64,000 bases of DNA from Collybia mongolica (taxonomy: Eukaryota; Basidiomycota; Agaricomycetes; Agaricales; Clitocybaceae). The stretch covers positions 3,286,001 to 3,350,000 of the forward strand of contig JAAXNY010000005.1 of NCBI GenBank assembly GCA_013420905.1. The letters run 5' to 3'. The position numbers were made by a program, and so were the translations under genes. Of the stretch, positions 48,101 to 58,484 are shown piece by piece; within the stretch, counting starts at the first letter, position 1; each line of letters starts with the position of its first letter. The notes under the pieces are model-generated. The model did no database searches. It worked only from the letters and a program-made list of their open reading frames with translations, and was not told the DNA's origin.

Positions 48101-48921
48101 AGCCGGAGGATTCATCTGTAACAGCACGCGCTCCAGGGTCTGGTGATTCTCCTTTCCGAGATATACATCTACGCGCTGGAAATGCTAGTCCCATTCCTCA
48201 TCGAAGTCCAGGGACCACGAAAGATGCCTCTGTGGATCAGTGCGACATCTCTGCCAATTCCATCCAGCGTTCTCCTTGTACTGGCTCCCCTCTTGCTGCA
48301 CGAGACAACGATGCGAACTTCCAAGCGGTCGAAGCTCTCAGAAACGCGTCTTTCGAACTTGGACTTACAAGCGCCAATGACTGGCTTCCTCCTCGTCCAA
48401 CTCAATCTATCCCCGAAGGTGCCTTGTCTTCTATCATCGAACCCACTATTCCCACTATGCCCTACGCTACTCCATTCAGCACTCTATTCAAACCTAGAAT
48501 CAAACCACGCTCTGTTTCTCTGCAAGTTCCCAAATCCCCTATCTCGTGGCGAAGAACCGAACCATCGACAGTCCCGACACCCTTTGGCCTTGATCCGAAT
48601 GACAATTCTACTCCAAGCTGGCTGACGCCTCCGAATTTCTTTACTCCTGATCCAACCTCTGGTAAATATATCGTCAAAGGAAGGCTATCGGCCGAAAGTC
48701 TGGAAAAGTATCCCGGTCTACCTCCCGCCCGTTCCCGGAAATCTTTGCCCTCTCAGGCATCGATGGATGTCGGCTCGACTGGTTCTCAAGGTGGTGGTGG
48801 CACACCTTTCAAGTTCGGAAGGGTGGAGAACGACCCACAAAATGCAATTCATGAGTTGATTCGCACGATCCCAAGCGTGAGTCGTAGCGTAAGCATGAAG
48901 ATTCAGAAGTCACGCACATGA
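45139..48921 (+). CDS. Large disordered, Arg/Ser-rich protein of unknown function
   Basis: Six exons (45139-45352, 45419-45495, 45557-45754, 45834-46301, 46355-46474, 46570-48921) join in frame to 1,142 codons. The N-terminal third is Ser/Thr-rich and acidic. The large last exon encodes basic, Arg/Ser/Pro-rich sequence (PRRRQSGRNGG, GRSRSRSPASGPPEKRARRS) with degenerate repeats built on MSRE(T/A)QS. The C-terminus is more ordered (TPFKFGRVENDPQNAIHELIRTIPS). Basic clusters suggest nuclear location. Exons 2 and 6 both use the distal AG of a CAGTCAG acceptor; the proximal AG would break the frame. No domain is recognised. Confidence 0.65.
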
Positions 48922-49480
48922 AGAGTGAACTGGCTAGGGGGTTAAGGATACCTAATGAAGATCATGATCGTGGTGAAGAGGGTATACCATATTGCTATAT
49001 GTTCCATTTAATGATACTAGACCCGGTAGACTATGTAGAAATTACCTTTACGCGAAACCTCACTATTAGAATATATTTTATTATGTCCATTACGCACCTG
49101 GATATGGGAACTTATGTGAGGCCACAAAATTTTTAGATCAAGGTATTTTGCGAAATTGATATACTGCAACAAACAGGGTAAGCGCTAGGAATACAGATAT
49201 TTACTTGATACGTTCAGGGTATCCTCCAGCGCAAGAGAATCGAAGGGTGCCGGACGCTGCGGGGGAATCATGTGAAGTCTCTGACTTGCAAAGCTGAGCT
49301 GATGCCAATGGACGGCTAGCGGGAAAGCGTCAGCCCGAGGGCACTGGGCCGAGAAGGAATATGAGGTATAGGAAGCCGGCGAATGGCAACGATGGCAGAA
49401 AGTATCATAACTGTACATTTTCGCTGGAGGGGGTCAGTGTCTTTATAAGAGAAACACATCATTCAGAGATGGGGGACGGC
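48922..49480. other. Convergent 3' region, unknown gene / CAP protein
   Basis: About 560 bases between facing stop codons. A minus-strand open frame at 49185-49418 has many His, Ser and Tyr residues but no family features. Nothing else supported. Confidence 0.35.
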
Positions 49481-50056
49481 TTACAGGGCTTCACCGATGA
49501 TATTTCCTGCCGGGTTGTAGAGGCAGACATAATATGTCGCAGGCCCCTTCTCGCGATCAAAAATCCTGTCGCATGTCGTGCGAGCACAGCCAACTTCTGT
49601 CGTCGATTTCCATACTACCTGGGTGAAGTGGTTGTATGTGGGCGAGGTTGGGTCGTATTGAGCTATATACAAGCAGATAAGTCACACGGGATCATTAAGG
49701 GTCGAGGCGTGAGACTCACCCTCATCTTCCGTAAAGAGACCTATGGCATCAGCGATCGAAAAGTCTCCTGTTGCGGCAGCATGGTGTTCTCCGTACTGCG
49801 TATCGCGCAGGACACCCTCAGTACGTTTGAATTCGCAGTTATCTGCCCAGGTCTCCGCCAAGGTTGCAAACTCCTTTGACCAAGTAAGCGCCGTCGCGTT
49901 ATGCGCTGCCCGGATCTTATTGTGGGCAAAGAGGAAGGTGTTGATTTGAGCGGGGGAACCACGTCTGGAGCTCGAATGAAAAAGGCTCGGTGCGGCCGAT
50001 ACACCAAGATTAGGAAGAAGCGCAGCCAAGGACAGTATAAGGGTGATAAAGATCAT
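49481..50056 (-). CDS. Secreted CAP/PR-1 superfamily protein
   Basis: Two exons (50056-49720 and 49662-49481) encode 172 residues. The start at ATG 50056 (MIFITLILSLAALLPNLGVSAAP) gives a good signal peptide. The CAP domain follows: FLFAHNKIRAAHNATALTWS, LAETWADNCEFKRTEG, YGEHHAAATG, the signature HFTQVVWKSTTEVGCA and ATYYVCLYNPAGN with paired cysteines. Fungal CAP proteins are extracellular and bind sterols or fatty acids; yeast Pry proteins are the studied examples. It has the short form with no C-terminal extension. Confidence 0.92.
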
Positions 50057-50684
50057 TCTCGAACGAAAAATGAGTGTGAGGGGGCGAGTTCGCCTACAGT
50101 ACAAGAGACACGTCCAGAGACAAAGATGGTGGGGAAGAGCAGGAAGTTTTTACAAGTCGGTGATGATCATGCACATGAGACCGCACTGACTGCGACGCAC
50201 GGAATGGATTGGGCATTCCCATGCGGTAGCCTTGACAACTCCGAGCCCAAGGAAATGCGATTAAAGGCCGAAGACACCATTCCTCATCAAATTTCATAGA
50301 ATTTTTGGGCTCAAAGATGTTGCGTTGGATCAGATACAAAGCAAACGTGTCGAGTGCTCAATTCATGGTGGACTCTGCTGAGCATGAACGACTGAAAGTT
50401 TGCCGAGCCCAAGCTTGAACATGAATGATCTTGGTAGATATCAACACGTGGAGGCTAAGGCACATTTGCAAATTGATATTATAGTAAATCACGCTATGAT
50501 GGTTTACTGAAGGAAAGGGATAACACTCGGTTTCCCATTGAAAGCCATGCGGGTTCGCATTTAAAGCGAGTTGATATCCGAGATGCAAAGGTGTGGTTTC
50601 AAGAGATCAAGCGAGTCTCATGACTACCGAGATGGCACCTTTCAATTAACTAGAAAGTTGGTCCGCAAGAGGCGAGAGGAGTTT
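50057..50684. other. Intergenic, CAP promoter / PFD2 3' end
   Basis: About 630 bases between two minus-strand genes. A plus-strand open frame at 49901-50299 is a shadow with Lys-rich composition. No clear motif was seen. Confidence 0.4.
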
Positions 50685-51237
50685 CTACACGGGACGGATA
50701 TTATATTCTCTTTTGAATGTATCGAGGTCCTGTTCTTTGGACTTATATTGTTCTGTCAGGTTGGAAATGACTTTCCGTATCTGTTGGATGAATGTTAGAA
50801 CATGGATCTGGTGGCATTATGCATGTCTACTAACCCCGTCCCGGTTAGTTTGTAACGCAGGAACAACATCCTTTACTGTCCGCTCCACAAGGACACCTCC
50901 GATGAGACGGAAACATTTGCGATCTGGCTCGCCTTCAAGTGCCTCGTTTAGTGTCGTCAAAACGAGTCTGCAAGGCAATAGTCGTGATTCAGACGCCGGG
51001 GTGAACGGAAGATCTAAGGAACACTCACCCATGTTCATCGGCTTCCTGCTCTAATTCACTGATTTTGCCTGCTAATGCCTGGAGTTCATTCTGTATGCGA
51101 ATATAATTTTGCTGAATCTCTAGCTGATCGCAATCAGTGAGATCGACATCGGTCATGAGCAGAAACACGTACTCACCCTGATCTGAGAGGGGCGGCACTT
51201 TTGTTTTTGGCTTGGCCGCCTGGGATGATTCAGACAT
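50685..51237 (-). CDS. PFD2: Prefoldin subunit 2
   Basis: Four exons encode about 130 residues. After a short Lys-rich start (MSESSQAAKPKTKVPPLSDQ) comes the first long helix (QNYIRIQNELQALAGKISEL), a beta hairpin (CFRLIGGVLVERTVKDVVP) and the second helix (IRKVISNLTEQYKSKEQDL). That coiled coil, hairpin, coiled coil order is the beta-type prefoldin fold, and GGVLVERTV is typical of subunit 2. Prefoldin is a cytosolic hexamer that hands actin and tubulin to the chaperonin CCT. It shares a 172-bp divergent promoter with NDUFS8. Confidence 0.93.
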
Positions 51238-51409
51238 AGTAGTTGTGGTTGAGGAGAAATTAGAATCAAGGCCAGAATATGTTTTGAGTTTGTAGCGTCG
51301 TGATTGGCTCGTGGAGTTGTGACGGGGTGTTACCCTTTGGCTCCCGGTGTCACGCACAATGAGTAAAGTTAAACCCCTCCGCCGTTGTTGGCATCGTCGT
51401 CTACCAATA
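51238..51409. promoter_or_regulatory. 172-bp bidirectional promoter PFD2/NDUFS8 with CCAAT box
   Basis: The only space between two divergent housekeeping genes. It contains an inverted CCAAT box (TGATTGGCTC, ATTGG at 51303-51307), about 105 bp from the NDUFS8 start. HAP2/3/5 complexes bind such boxes in respiratory gene promoters of fungi; its action here is inferred. Confidence 0.5.
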
Positions 51410-52429
51410 ATGTCTTTCGCTAGGCCCCGTATTATTATGGGCCTGCAGCCTCGACTTCTGGTCTCATCTCGTACAGTATCTCTACGCTCGGCTATCCTTG
51501 CACACCGATTACTCTCCACCTCAACGTGTTCTCAAGCTCAACACAGTCAAAATTCCAACGGCCATGACGGCCCTTCCAGTGGGATAGCGAGTCGCACACG
51601 GCATGCCGATCCCGCTGTACCCAGATATGACGCTCATGGGAATGAGCTCAATCCCTATGCAGGTGGCCAAAGTGCAATTGACAAAGCGGTTCACCTATTT
51701 TTCTTCACCGAAATTATCCGAGGTACGACAGTCCCAATGGAATACCTGTACTCCATATTGATGATCGAACAGGGATGTGGATTGTGCTGGAGAACTTCTT
51801 CCGCCCACCATATACAATCATGTATCCTTTTGAGAAAGGTCCACTCTCACCTCGTTTCCGCGGAGAACATGCTCTCCGCCGGTATCCCAGTGGAGAGGAG
51901 CGCTGTATCGGTGAGCTAACCAGAGTCTGCGCTTTCTATTACACGTCATAACGTCATTACAGCATGCAAACTATGTGAAGCGATCTGCCCTGCGCAGGCT
52001 ATCACCATTGAGAGCGAGGCTAGATTGGACGGTTCAAGGAAAACAACTAAATATGGTTTGTACAGGAATTTACGGCATGATAGGTGGTGCTGATGAGTTT
52101 TAGATATCGACATGACGAAGTGCATCTATTGCGGCTTCTGTGCCGAGGCTTGTCCAGTGGATGCTATCGTGGAAAGTGAGTCTCGATCCTTTAACCCCAT
52201 CTGTGCTGTGAGGGCCATGGCTCATCATTATACAGCCCAAAACCAGGAATTCTCAACCGAAACTCGGGAAGAGCTCCTCTACAACAAAGAGAAGCTTCTT
52301 GCAAATGGTGACCGGGCTGAAGCTGAGATTGCTGCCAATCTTCGTGGTACGTTCCGTTCTGCCGAGTCCTCGGGTTATGTGAACTTAATATTGATAACTG
52401 ACTCACCAGCTGATCATCTTTACCGGTGA
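51410..52429 (+). CDS. NDUFS8: Complex I 23-kDa iron-sulfur subunit (NDUFS8/TYKY)
   Basis: Six exons encode about 240 residues. The first 60 residues are Arg/Ser-rich with few acids ([20 protein letters not shown]), a mitochondrial presequence; a second in-frame ATG (MGLQPR) is possible. The mature part has [40 protein letters not shown] and [21 protein letters not shown]. Two 4Fe-4S motifs are complete: [12 protein letters not shown] and [15 protein letters not shown], binding clusters N6a and N6b in the peripheral arm. The end ([20 protein letters not shown], then DHLYR) matches the family. Introns are all GT-AG. Confidence 0.96.
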
Positions 52430-53601
52430 GAAGAGTTGGTGGAATGGAAACTATGGGAAGCGCTCTCTGTAGAAGATAATTATAAGATAGTTCTCACCAT
52501 AACGAGTTCCCCGACGCTGGAGGGCTTCGGTAAACCCAAATTATCTGATTTCTAACTTTTTCTGATCCTTCTAAGTTTCGGCCGTTTGTCGCGTGACGTC
52601 ACGCACTTGGAAAAGTTTGAACCAACTTGGAAAACTAACTTCAACAATCCGATTTCACCTTGACTTCACAGATCTCAGCTTCAACTTATCTTGTGTGTAT
52701 GTAATAGTGTTCACAACTTTCGTGCGGATCCCAGTGGTCTACATGTTCATTTCGCACCTCATCATATCATTCATTACGATTATGATGTCCGAGCAAGTAT
52801 CTTCGGGCGCCCAGGCGGACAGGAATACGACGCCCAGACTATGTCAAGGAAGTTACTCCTGGATCAAAACTTCCTTTCTAATATCTACCAGGGTCAATAC
52901 AAGACGAACCAACTCATTTTCTTGCTTTTTCGCATGACCGATGCCATTGTTGGCCCAATTCTGACATTTAGGATCGAGACTGCGGACAAGTCACAGTCCG
53001 CATACTGTTAATCCCCCCGCGGACACGATCGGTGTTAATTCTCAATCATCAACGGCCCTCTGTCTATTACACGACGGGATCCAGCTAAGCGCTGCCGCCG
53101 CCGACACCACATTTAGATTACAAATATAACATCATTGACAAGGTGAGTCATTTTAATCCTAGGTCACCTTAGCTGACTGCATTTCCATGTAGTCGTTGTA
53201 ATAGGGATAGTGATTTGTCAATAGCTGTGCTTTGAATGCCCGCCGACCGTCGGTTCAAAATCCCAGGTCAAAACACGCGTCAGCCGCACATTTGATTTTG
53301 AGGAAATTACTTTCTCAATATTCAAAATTTAATGCACGCTCCACGCAGCCCTGAAGCACTCGGTAACCCGCCGGTCCCAATCAAGAACAAGAAACGCTTG
53401 ACTATGCGACGGTAAGATCCACAATACAGCAGTTAAACGCTCTTCTCACGAACCTACTCCAGGAGTACAAGTCTTTCACATGGTGGCGGACAATCAGGGG
53501 TTAAAGGACACTGCCGTATCTTACGATCAACTTCTGCGAACACTGCCTCTACCATTCCAGAGTCAAAGATAAAGAAGCACCCTACCCGAACAAGTCCGAC
53601 C
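52430..53601. other. 1.2 kb region without a supported gene, with a CRE palindrome
   Basis: The CRE palindrome at 52591-52604 and CT-rich sequence after it suggest a promoter, but no clear gene follows. An open frame at 52691-53011 lacks an early ATG yet has protein-like composition (FGRPGGQEYDAQTMSRKLLL); it could be an exon of an unmodelled gene or a remnant. A T-loop-like GGTTCAAAATCC at about 53255 has no tRNA around it. Confidence 0.35.
52591..52604. promoter_or_regulatory. Perfect 14-bp palindrome GCGTGACGTCACGC (CRE core)
   Basis: The sequence equals its reverse complement and contains TGACGTCA, the full site for ATF/CREB bZIP proteins. It is 160 bp past the NDUFS8 stop, so it more likely serves a downstream or unrecognised gene. 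Confidence 0.5.
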
Positions 53602-54156
53602 ATGCACAAGCTGATCCCGCCCCTATCACGAGGACTTGCTGGTTTATCTGGTGCTCCACGTCGCCGACTATCTGGTTCTATAGTAACGTCAAGTTGTCGC
53701 GGAACTGAAAGCCAAAATAGATCGCAGCACCACACGAAACACATTCGCCGCCACATCTCAGAGACTTCGTACCGATCAACGATCTCATCTAGTTCAGACG
53801 CTCGTGCAGTGTTGTCACAGGCGCACCGGTCAGCCACTTTGAATACTGAACGTCTTGGCCGTAAGCCAGCCATCATGGATATCATTCTGGATTTGCAGTC
53901 GACGACGGTGCCAGACCATGACGACCCTTCCCCGACGAAGGGATTTCATCGGCCACGGATACAATTTCCTGACCATCGTGAATACACTTTCACAGATGAA
54001 CAGAGTTTGGTTATTTACTGGGCCGATCAGGCCGCTATATGGGGAGGCATGCGGATGATCGACTCGCATGCTACCACTACGCGGTTTCCCGACTCTGACG
54101 AGCGTTCAACGGCCTCCTGGGACCCTTCATTGAATGGAAGCCAATCGGGAGATTGA
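53602..54156 (+). CDS. Possible orphan protein, 184 residues
   Basis: A single ORF from ATG 53602 to a stop at 54154-54156. The N-terminal 90 residues are Arg/Ser-rich with few acids (RGLAGLSGAPRRRLSGS, HHTKHIRRHISET), a composition seen in mitochondrial presequences. The second half is acidic, including DHREYTFTDEQSLVIYWADQ. I recognise no family. No intron was needed. It could be a real basidiomycete orphan or a chance ORF. Confidence 0.35.
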   Translation: MHKLIPPLSRGLAGLSGAPRRRLSGSIVTSSCRGTESQNRSQHHTKHIRRHISETSYRSTISSSSDARAVLSQAHRSATLNTERLGRKPAIMDIILDLQSTTVPDHDDPSPTKGFHRPRIQFPDHREYTFTDEQSLVIYWADQAAIWGGMRMIDSHATTTRFPDSDERSTASWDPSLNGSQSGD

Positions 54157-54692
54157 TTCCGCAGGTCATCATTAACCGGTCACACAAATGGCAGTGGGAG
54201 TGGTCTGTGATTCTGTGAAATACTATTTGTACTTTCCCTCTTGAACATTCGGTCTTGGCTTGGGGGCCGGGGATGTTTCGCCCAAGCTTCTTGCGTTTGC
54301 CTTGACTCACGAGTATATCCCTTTCGGTTGAAATCGCCGCGGTTTTGTGACGTGGAATAGTTGTAACCTCGATTAATTTTGGTCACCGTTTCAGTTTATG
54401 TTCAAGTGAGGATACTACTGACATATTTACATCCCAAGGGTGCGGAACGTGCCTTGCGGCGCCTCCTTGATCCTCCTTCGGATGTAAATCACAATTGCCT
54501 CCGAACACAATGTGACCCGACGTTTGGAGGTCATGAGCCCGCAAGCGTTTCATTCAATAAGGCCAAAACGGAATGGCATGAATAACCAAAAATAACATTT
54601 TAACAACACAGCAATACATAAACAAGAATTATAAGTAGAACGGTGTGACCAAGCTGGAATTATCACAGGGATCCTAATGGGTACATGGGAAC
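54157..54692. other. Intergenic, 3' ends of orphan ORF and INO80F-like gene
   Basis: About 540 bases. Short open frames on both strands lack family features. Confidence 0.35.
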
Positions 54693-56533
54693 TCACGGGG
54701 GACCCATTCGGGTGTCCTCCTGGTTATCAACACTCCGACGGTGTTCTCGATGATAGCGTTTTGAACCCCTATCCTCAGCTGGTCTCCCACCAGGATACAC
54801 ACCTCCGGGAGGACCATCTGCTACGTCATTCTCGCTATCAATTTCCAAGTCATGACGATTTCTTTTTCGTGTTTCCAAAGAAGAGCGACTTTGTTCCGGT
54901 AGTGAGAAATTGCCACCGCCACCACCACCTCGATCGCGCGATATTGATCTACTATCCTCATGCACAAAGTCTGTGTCTTCGGTAGGTTGATTCACCGGAC
55001 GTAGTCTGAACGACCGAGAGCGATCGGGTTCGTAATATTGAGTGCGCGAATCGGGACGAGAAGGGATATCGCCCGCGCCAATCCCGGAGCCAGACCCCGA
55101 GCCAGACCCTGGAGAGCCCGAACGGGACATCATGGAGTACCCCGTGGGGGCCGGAGCATCATGATAATATGCTTGCTCTTCACGGGCCCGGGACGAAACC
55201 TGGTGTTCTTGGTAATCTCCTCTTTCTACTGGCTGACGAGAGCGGTGAGTGGTTTGGGGTGAAAGAAAGTGAGATGGGTTTGGTTCTCGACCACGTCCGA
55301 GATCACGGCTGCGCTCACGTTCCCAGTCACGTTCACGTTCACGCTCGCGCTCGCGCTCAGTATCGATGTTCCGGTGACGGTCATAGTGATCTTCCCTATT
55401 CAAGTAGGTCCCTGGGCCCGTTCGTTGGTGTTGATGGATTCGACCAGACGACCTTGCTTCTGCTGGGTGGATGGGAGGGGAGTGTTGCACCATAGATTGA
55501 CGACCATGGCGATCCACGTGTGAACCAGAAATTTCGTGTAAATCGTGGCGTCTCGGCCGCTCTCTCTCTCTCTCCGAAAGAGGAGGGCTCAGAACATGTT
55601 GAACTGAAGGTAGGTTCTCAGGATACTGTTGGGAGTGAGAGTGGCTGGGATGATAAGGTTGCCCTGCAGCGTGGCGAGCACGGGACCGCGAGGAGGAGTG
55701 GGAGCGTGCCCGGTGATGTGAAGAACCAGAATGTGAATGGTGCAAAGTAGGGCTGGCTTGGGAGCGCGAGTGGGCGTGACCGCGACTCGGTTCCATATGC
55801 TGTACGGTGGGTATATGGGCTAGATGAGGAAGCGAGCGTTGCGACTCGAGTGGAGGTCCACCAGAGACGCGCCTGGGAGGGGAATGTACTCCTGACAAGT
55901 GATGGGAAGAGGTCATGCCAGGCCCCATCGGCGGCATACCAGTGCGGGTGTCCGCCCCTGGAGGGACGCGAGGATTGTCCTGAGGACGCACGTATTCTGC
56001 CAGTATGCGTTCTGATTCCATGGAGGCGGGGTATTCACGAGCGTCGCGATGATGGTGACTGGCAGGATGGGAGCGAGACGATGATGGGTGTATAGGAGCT
56101 CCGGGCGTCACATGGGCCGCAGGGGGATAGGTGTGGCGATCGTGGACATCAGGTGAAGGTGGTACAGTGGATAGACGCTCGTACAGCACACTGAGATGGC
56201 GATACTGAGAGGGCTGAAAATACACGTAATAAGCTGAACTCACGCTCGTTCGAGTTTCATCCGCTGAATGCTCCGTTTGGCCTGGAGAACTTTGTAGTGA
56301 AGCTTGTCATTATCCTTGGAGGGGGTAAGAAAAAATGATACAAGTTGAAGGAACGGGCGACGCACGGCCTCGATTTCTTTGACCTTCCTTTTGAGGTCCT
56401 TGTATTTTGCCTGGTATTTTGCATCTTCAGCGCCTGCGGCGATTCCAATAGTATAAGGCTTTTGTTTTTGTCTCGACGATATAGAGGGCTGAGGAGGCTG
56501 GGTGGAAGGGCCGGGAGACGGCTGTGTCGACAT
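54693..56533 (-). CDS. INO80F/TFPT-like chromatin remodelling protein with long disordered tail
   Basis: Three exons join to about 560 residues. The N-terminal 100 residues have the only ordered part: a basic coiled coil (AKYKDLKRKVKEIEADNDKL, then LQAKRSIQRMKLERAVLYER) that resembles the INO80 complex subunit F domain of human TFPT. The acceptor after the second intron (CATCTCAG|T) was chosen because it restores RAVLYERLSTVPP. The other 450 residues are low complexity: His/Ser/Pro-rich, an Arg-Glu alternating run (ERERERERERDWERERSRD), a Ser-Gly run and a Gly run near the end. Such tails vary in length between strains. The assignment rests on the coiled coil only. Confidence 0.7.
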
Positions 56534-57224
56534 GATGGTGGGATGAAAGGAGAGCCAAGACTCCGACAGCTGGCAGTGTTGAGAGTATTATTTCTGGCTG
56601 GCGTTGAGTCCGATCCTTCGATTGTTCGATATCTTGCCTTTTTCGGTTTCTCTCCTGCTTCACAAACACCGAAAAGTTCCTGAAACTCCATCACTTCAAT
56701 TCAAAATCCTTCAAAAAATATCCCATGCTATGTATCTGGCTCACACCTATCACCCTCCCAGATTAGCCCTCCTATTTACTTTGGAAATCATCCCACAACG
56801 CTCAAATTCCTTGTGAACCCGACACAACCTGACATTCAACTCAGTCTTTTATAATAAAAAAACGATAAATTGGCCACGTCATGAACTCGATATCTGTAGT
56901 ACTAGATTCAGTCTATATCTCATGAACGTTCGAGGCGACTAACAGCCTCGTCGCCACGACTTGATTGTACATAAAAAAAAACGGTGTTCGTTTCCCAAAC
57001 GTTGAAGGATTCCGCATCGGGTTTCGGAATCGCCAGGACCCTATTCTAAATGGACATGTGCCCCTCGGCACGTGATCCACCGAGGTCCCTGGTCGAGTTA
57101 GTTCACCAACTTTTTCCACTGACAGTGATCACAACATAGCCAGTATCGAGGGCACTAGAGAGTACGTGGCGTTCTACCCATTTGCATACTCATATATCTC
57201 ACCATATGGGACCCCCCAGTGTCA
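56534..57224. other. Divergent promoter region, INO80F-like / NDUFA13
   Basis: About 690 bases with no supported gene. An inverted CCAAT box (ATTGG, 56869-56873) lies about 350 bp before the NDUFA13 start. An AT-rich ATAATAAAAAAACG run (56851-56864) sits next to it. Confidence 0.4.
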
Positions 57225-57974
57225 ATGCCATATAGACAGTACGCAGTGGGAACACAACATGTGTAACCTTTTTCTGACTAGTGGGCTTTCCGCAGGGATA
57301 TGCCCCCGTCGGGGGGCTTTGGAGCTCTCAAGTACAAACGAAATCTTCCATTCCGAGGACCGGGATCTCTCGTCATTCTCGGCGGTGTAACGGCGATATG
57401 TACCTATGGCTTCTATCGACTTGGAAAGGGTAATCTGGAAAAGAGGTGCGTGTGTGTGTGTGTGCCATTAATAATTCCGGGCAAGAGGCTTTTCGTGGGT
57501 CAGCTGGACGTGGAACGTGTCCAGTCGCAGCCCGCTCACCGCTAAACGTGGTGGCATAGGATCCGGCCGTGGATGGGGATGACCTTATCTGTCACTTGGC
57601 CCTCGGTCCGTAGCTGAAATGGGAAACAAAGCTGATTTGGGAAATTCGATTCACAGAGAACTACAACGGGAGAAAATATGGTCGCGCATACATTTGGTTC
57701 CGCTGCTCATGGCGGAAGGCGATCGTGATGCGTACAGACGTGAACAGGCAGCGGTTGCGAGGGAGAAAGAGATTATGAAGGACGTGAAGGGTTGGGAGGT
57801 GAGTGACCCCTGTTGAATACCCATGATGTGTACTCATGATACTGTTGATTGTGATTTGTACCTTCCTTGGACTTCTATCTGTCGTTTTGAATGTATTTCA
57901 CTCGGGTCACATAGGCGGGCAAGAGCGTGTATCACAACTCTCGATACCGTTCTCCAGAGATTGTCATCCTATAG
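57225..57974 (+). CDS. NDUFA13: Complex I accessory subunit NDUFA13 (GRIM-19)
   Basis: Four exons (57225-57238, 57296-57445, 57657-57798, 57915-57974) encode 121 residues. The first exon, 14 nt, gives MPYRQ and joins to DMPPSGGFGALKYKRNLPFR, the hallmark of the family. One membrane helix follows (PGSLVILGGVTAICTYGFYR), then the helical LQREKIWSRIHLVPLLMAEG and the end GWEAGKSVYHNSRYRSPEIV. It spans the inner mitochondrial membrane and links the two arms of complex I. The second intron begins with a (GT)n run (GTGCGTGTGTGTGTGTG), which could affect donor choice. Confidence 0.94.
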
Positions 57975-58484
57975 TAGACATGTATGCAATAGGATTGAAT
58001 ATATGTGTGACGAGAGAGCGAAGAACAATGAGAAATAGTAGATCCCGTTCCTGTGGACCCAGCTTTCCATTTACGATAACGCCATTTAGGGCAGGCGACT
58101 ATGTTTTTGGACTAACCTCCGCCCTTGAACAAGTCACAAACCCACAAACCCATATACGTCCATTAACCGTTCACTTGACGCCCGTTGCACAGGATTGATT
58201 CTGATTCAGGCCGGCTTCCTCTGTCTATACATCCGAGTAAACCCGTCAAACGGCATATCTATAATCGCACCAACGTATGGTCCTTGTCACAGTTTGGCTT
58301 ACCATCACTTCAATTCGTTGAGCCAACTCTGGAACGATTTCGAACTGGTTGAATTGGGCTGTCTTCTTATTTCCCTGAAAAGGGAATCCGTCAAACCCCT
58401 TTCTGTGTTCGGGGAGATTCAAAATCGCCTGTAACCCGTGCCGTTGATTCAATAAGAGTCACCCAAACGAGTGCAACGGTGCGA
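57975..58484. other. Intergenic, NDUFA13 / HMG-box gene
   Basis: About 510 bases. Short open frames only. Nothing recognised. Confidence 0.4.

Noticed and set aside
49901..50299. 132-codon plus-strand ORF over the CAP gene start
   Set aside because: It is antisense to the signal peptide and CAP domain, and its Lys-rich composition is a shadow effect.
53240..53280. tRNA-like T-loop GGTTCAAAATCC
   Set aside because: The loop is one base too long and no acceptor, D or anticodon arms can be folded around it.
57446..57462. (GT)n microsatellite as a separate feature
   Set aside because: It is short and forms the 5' end of an NDUFA13 intron; noted there instead.
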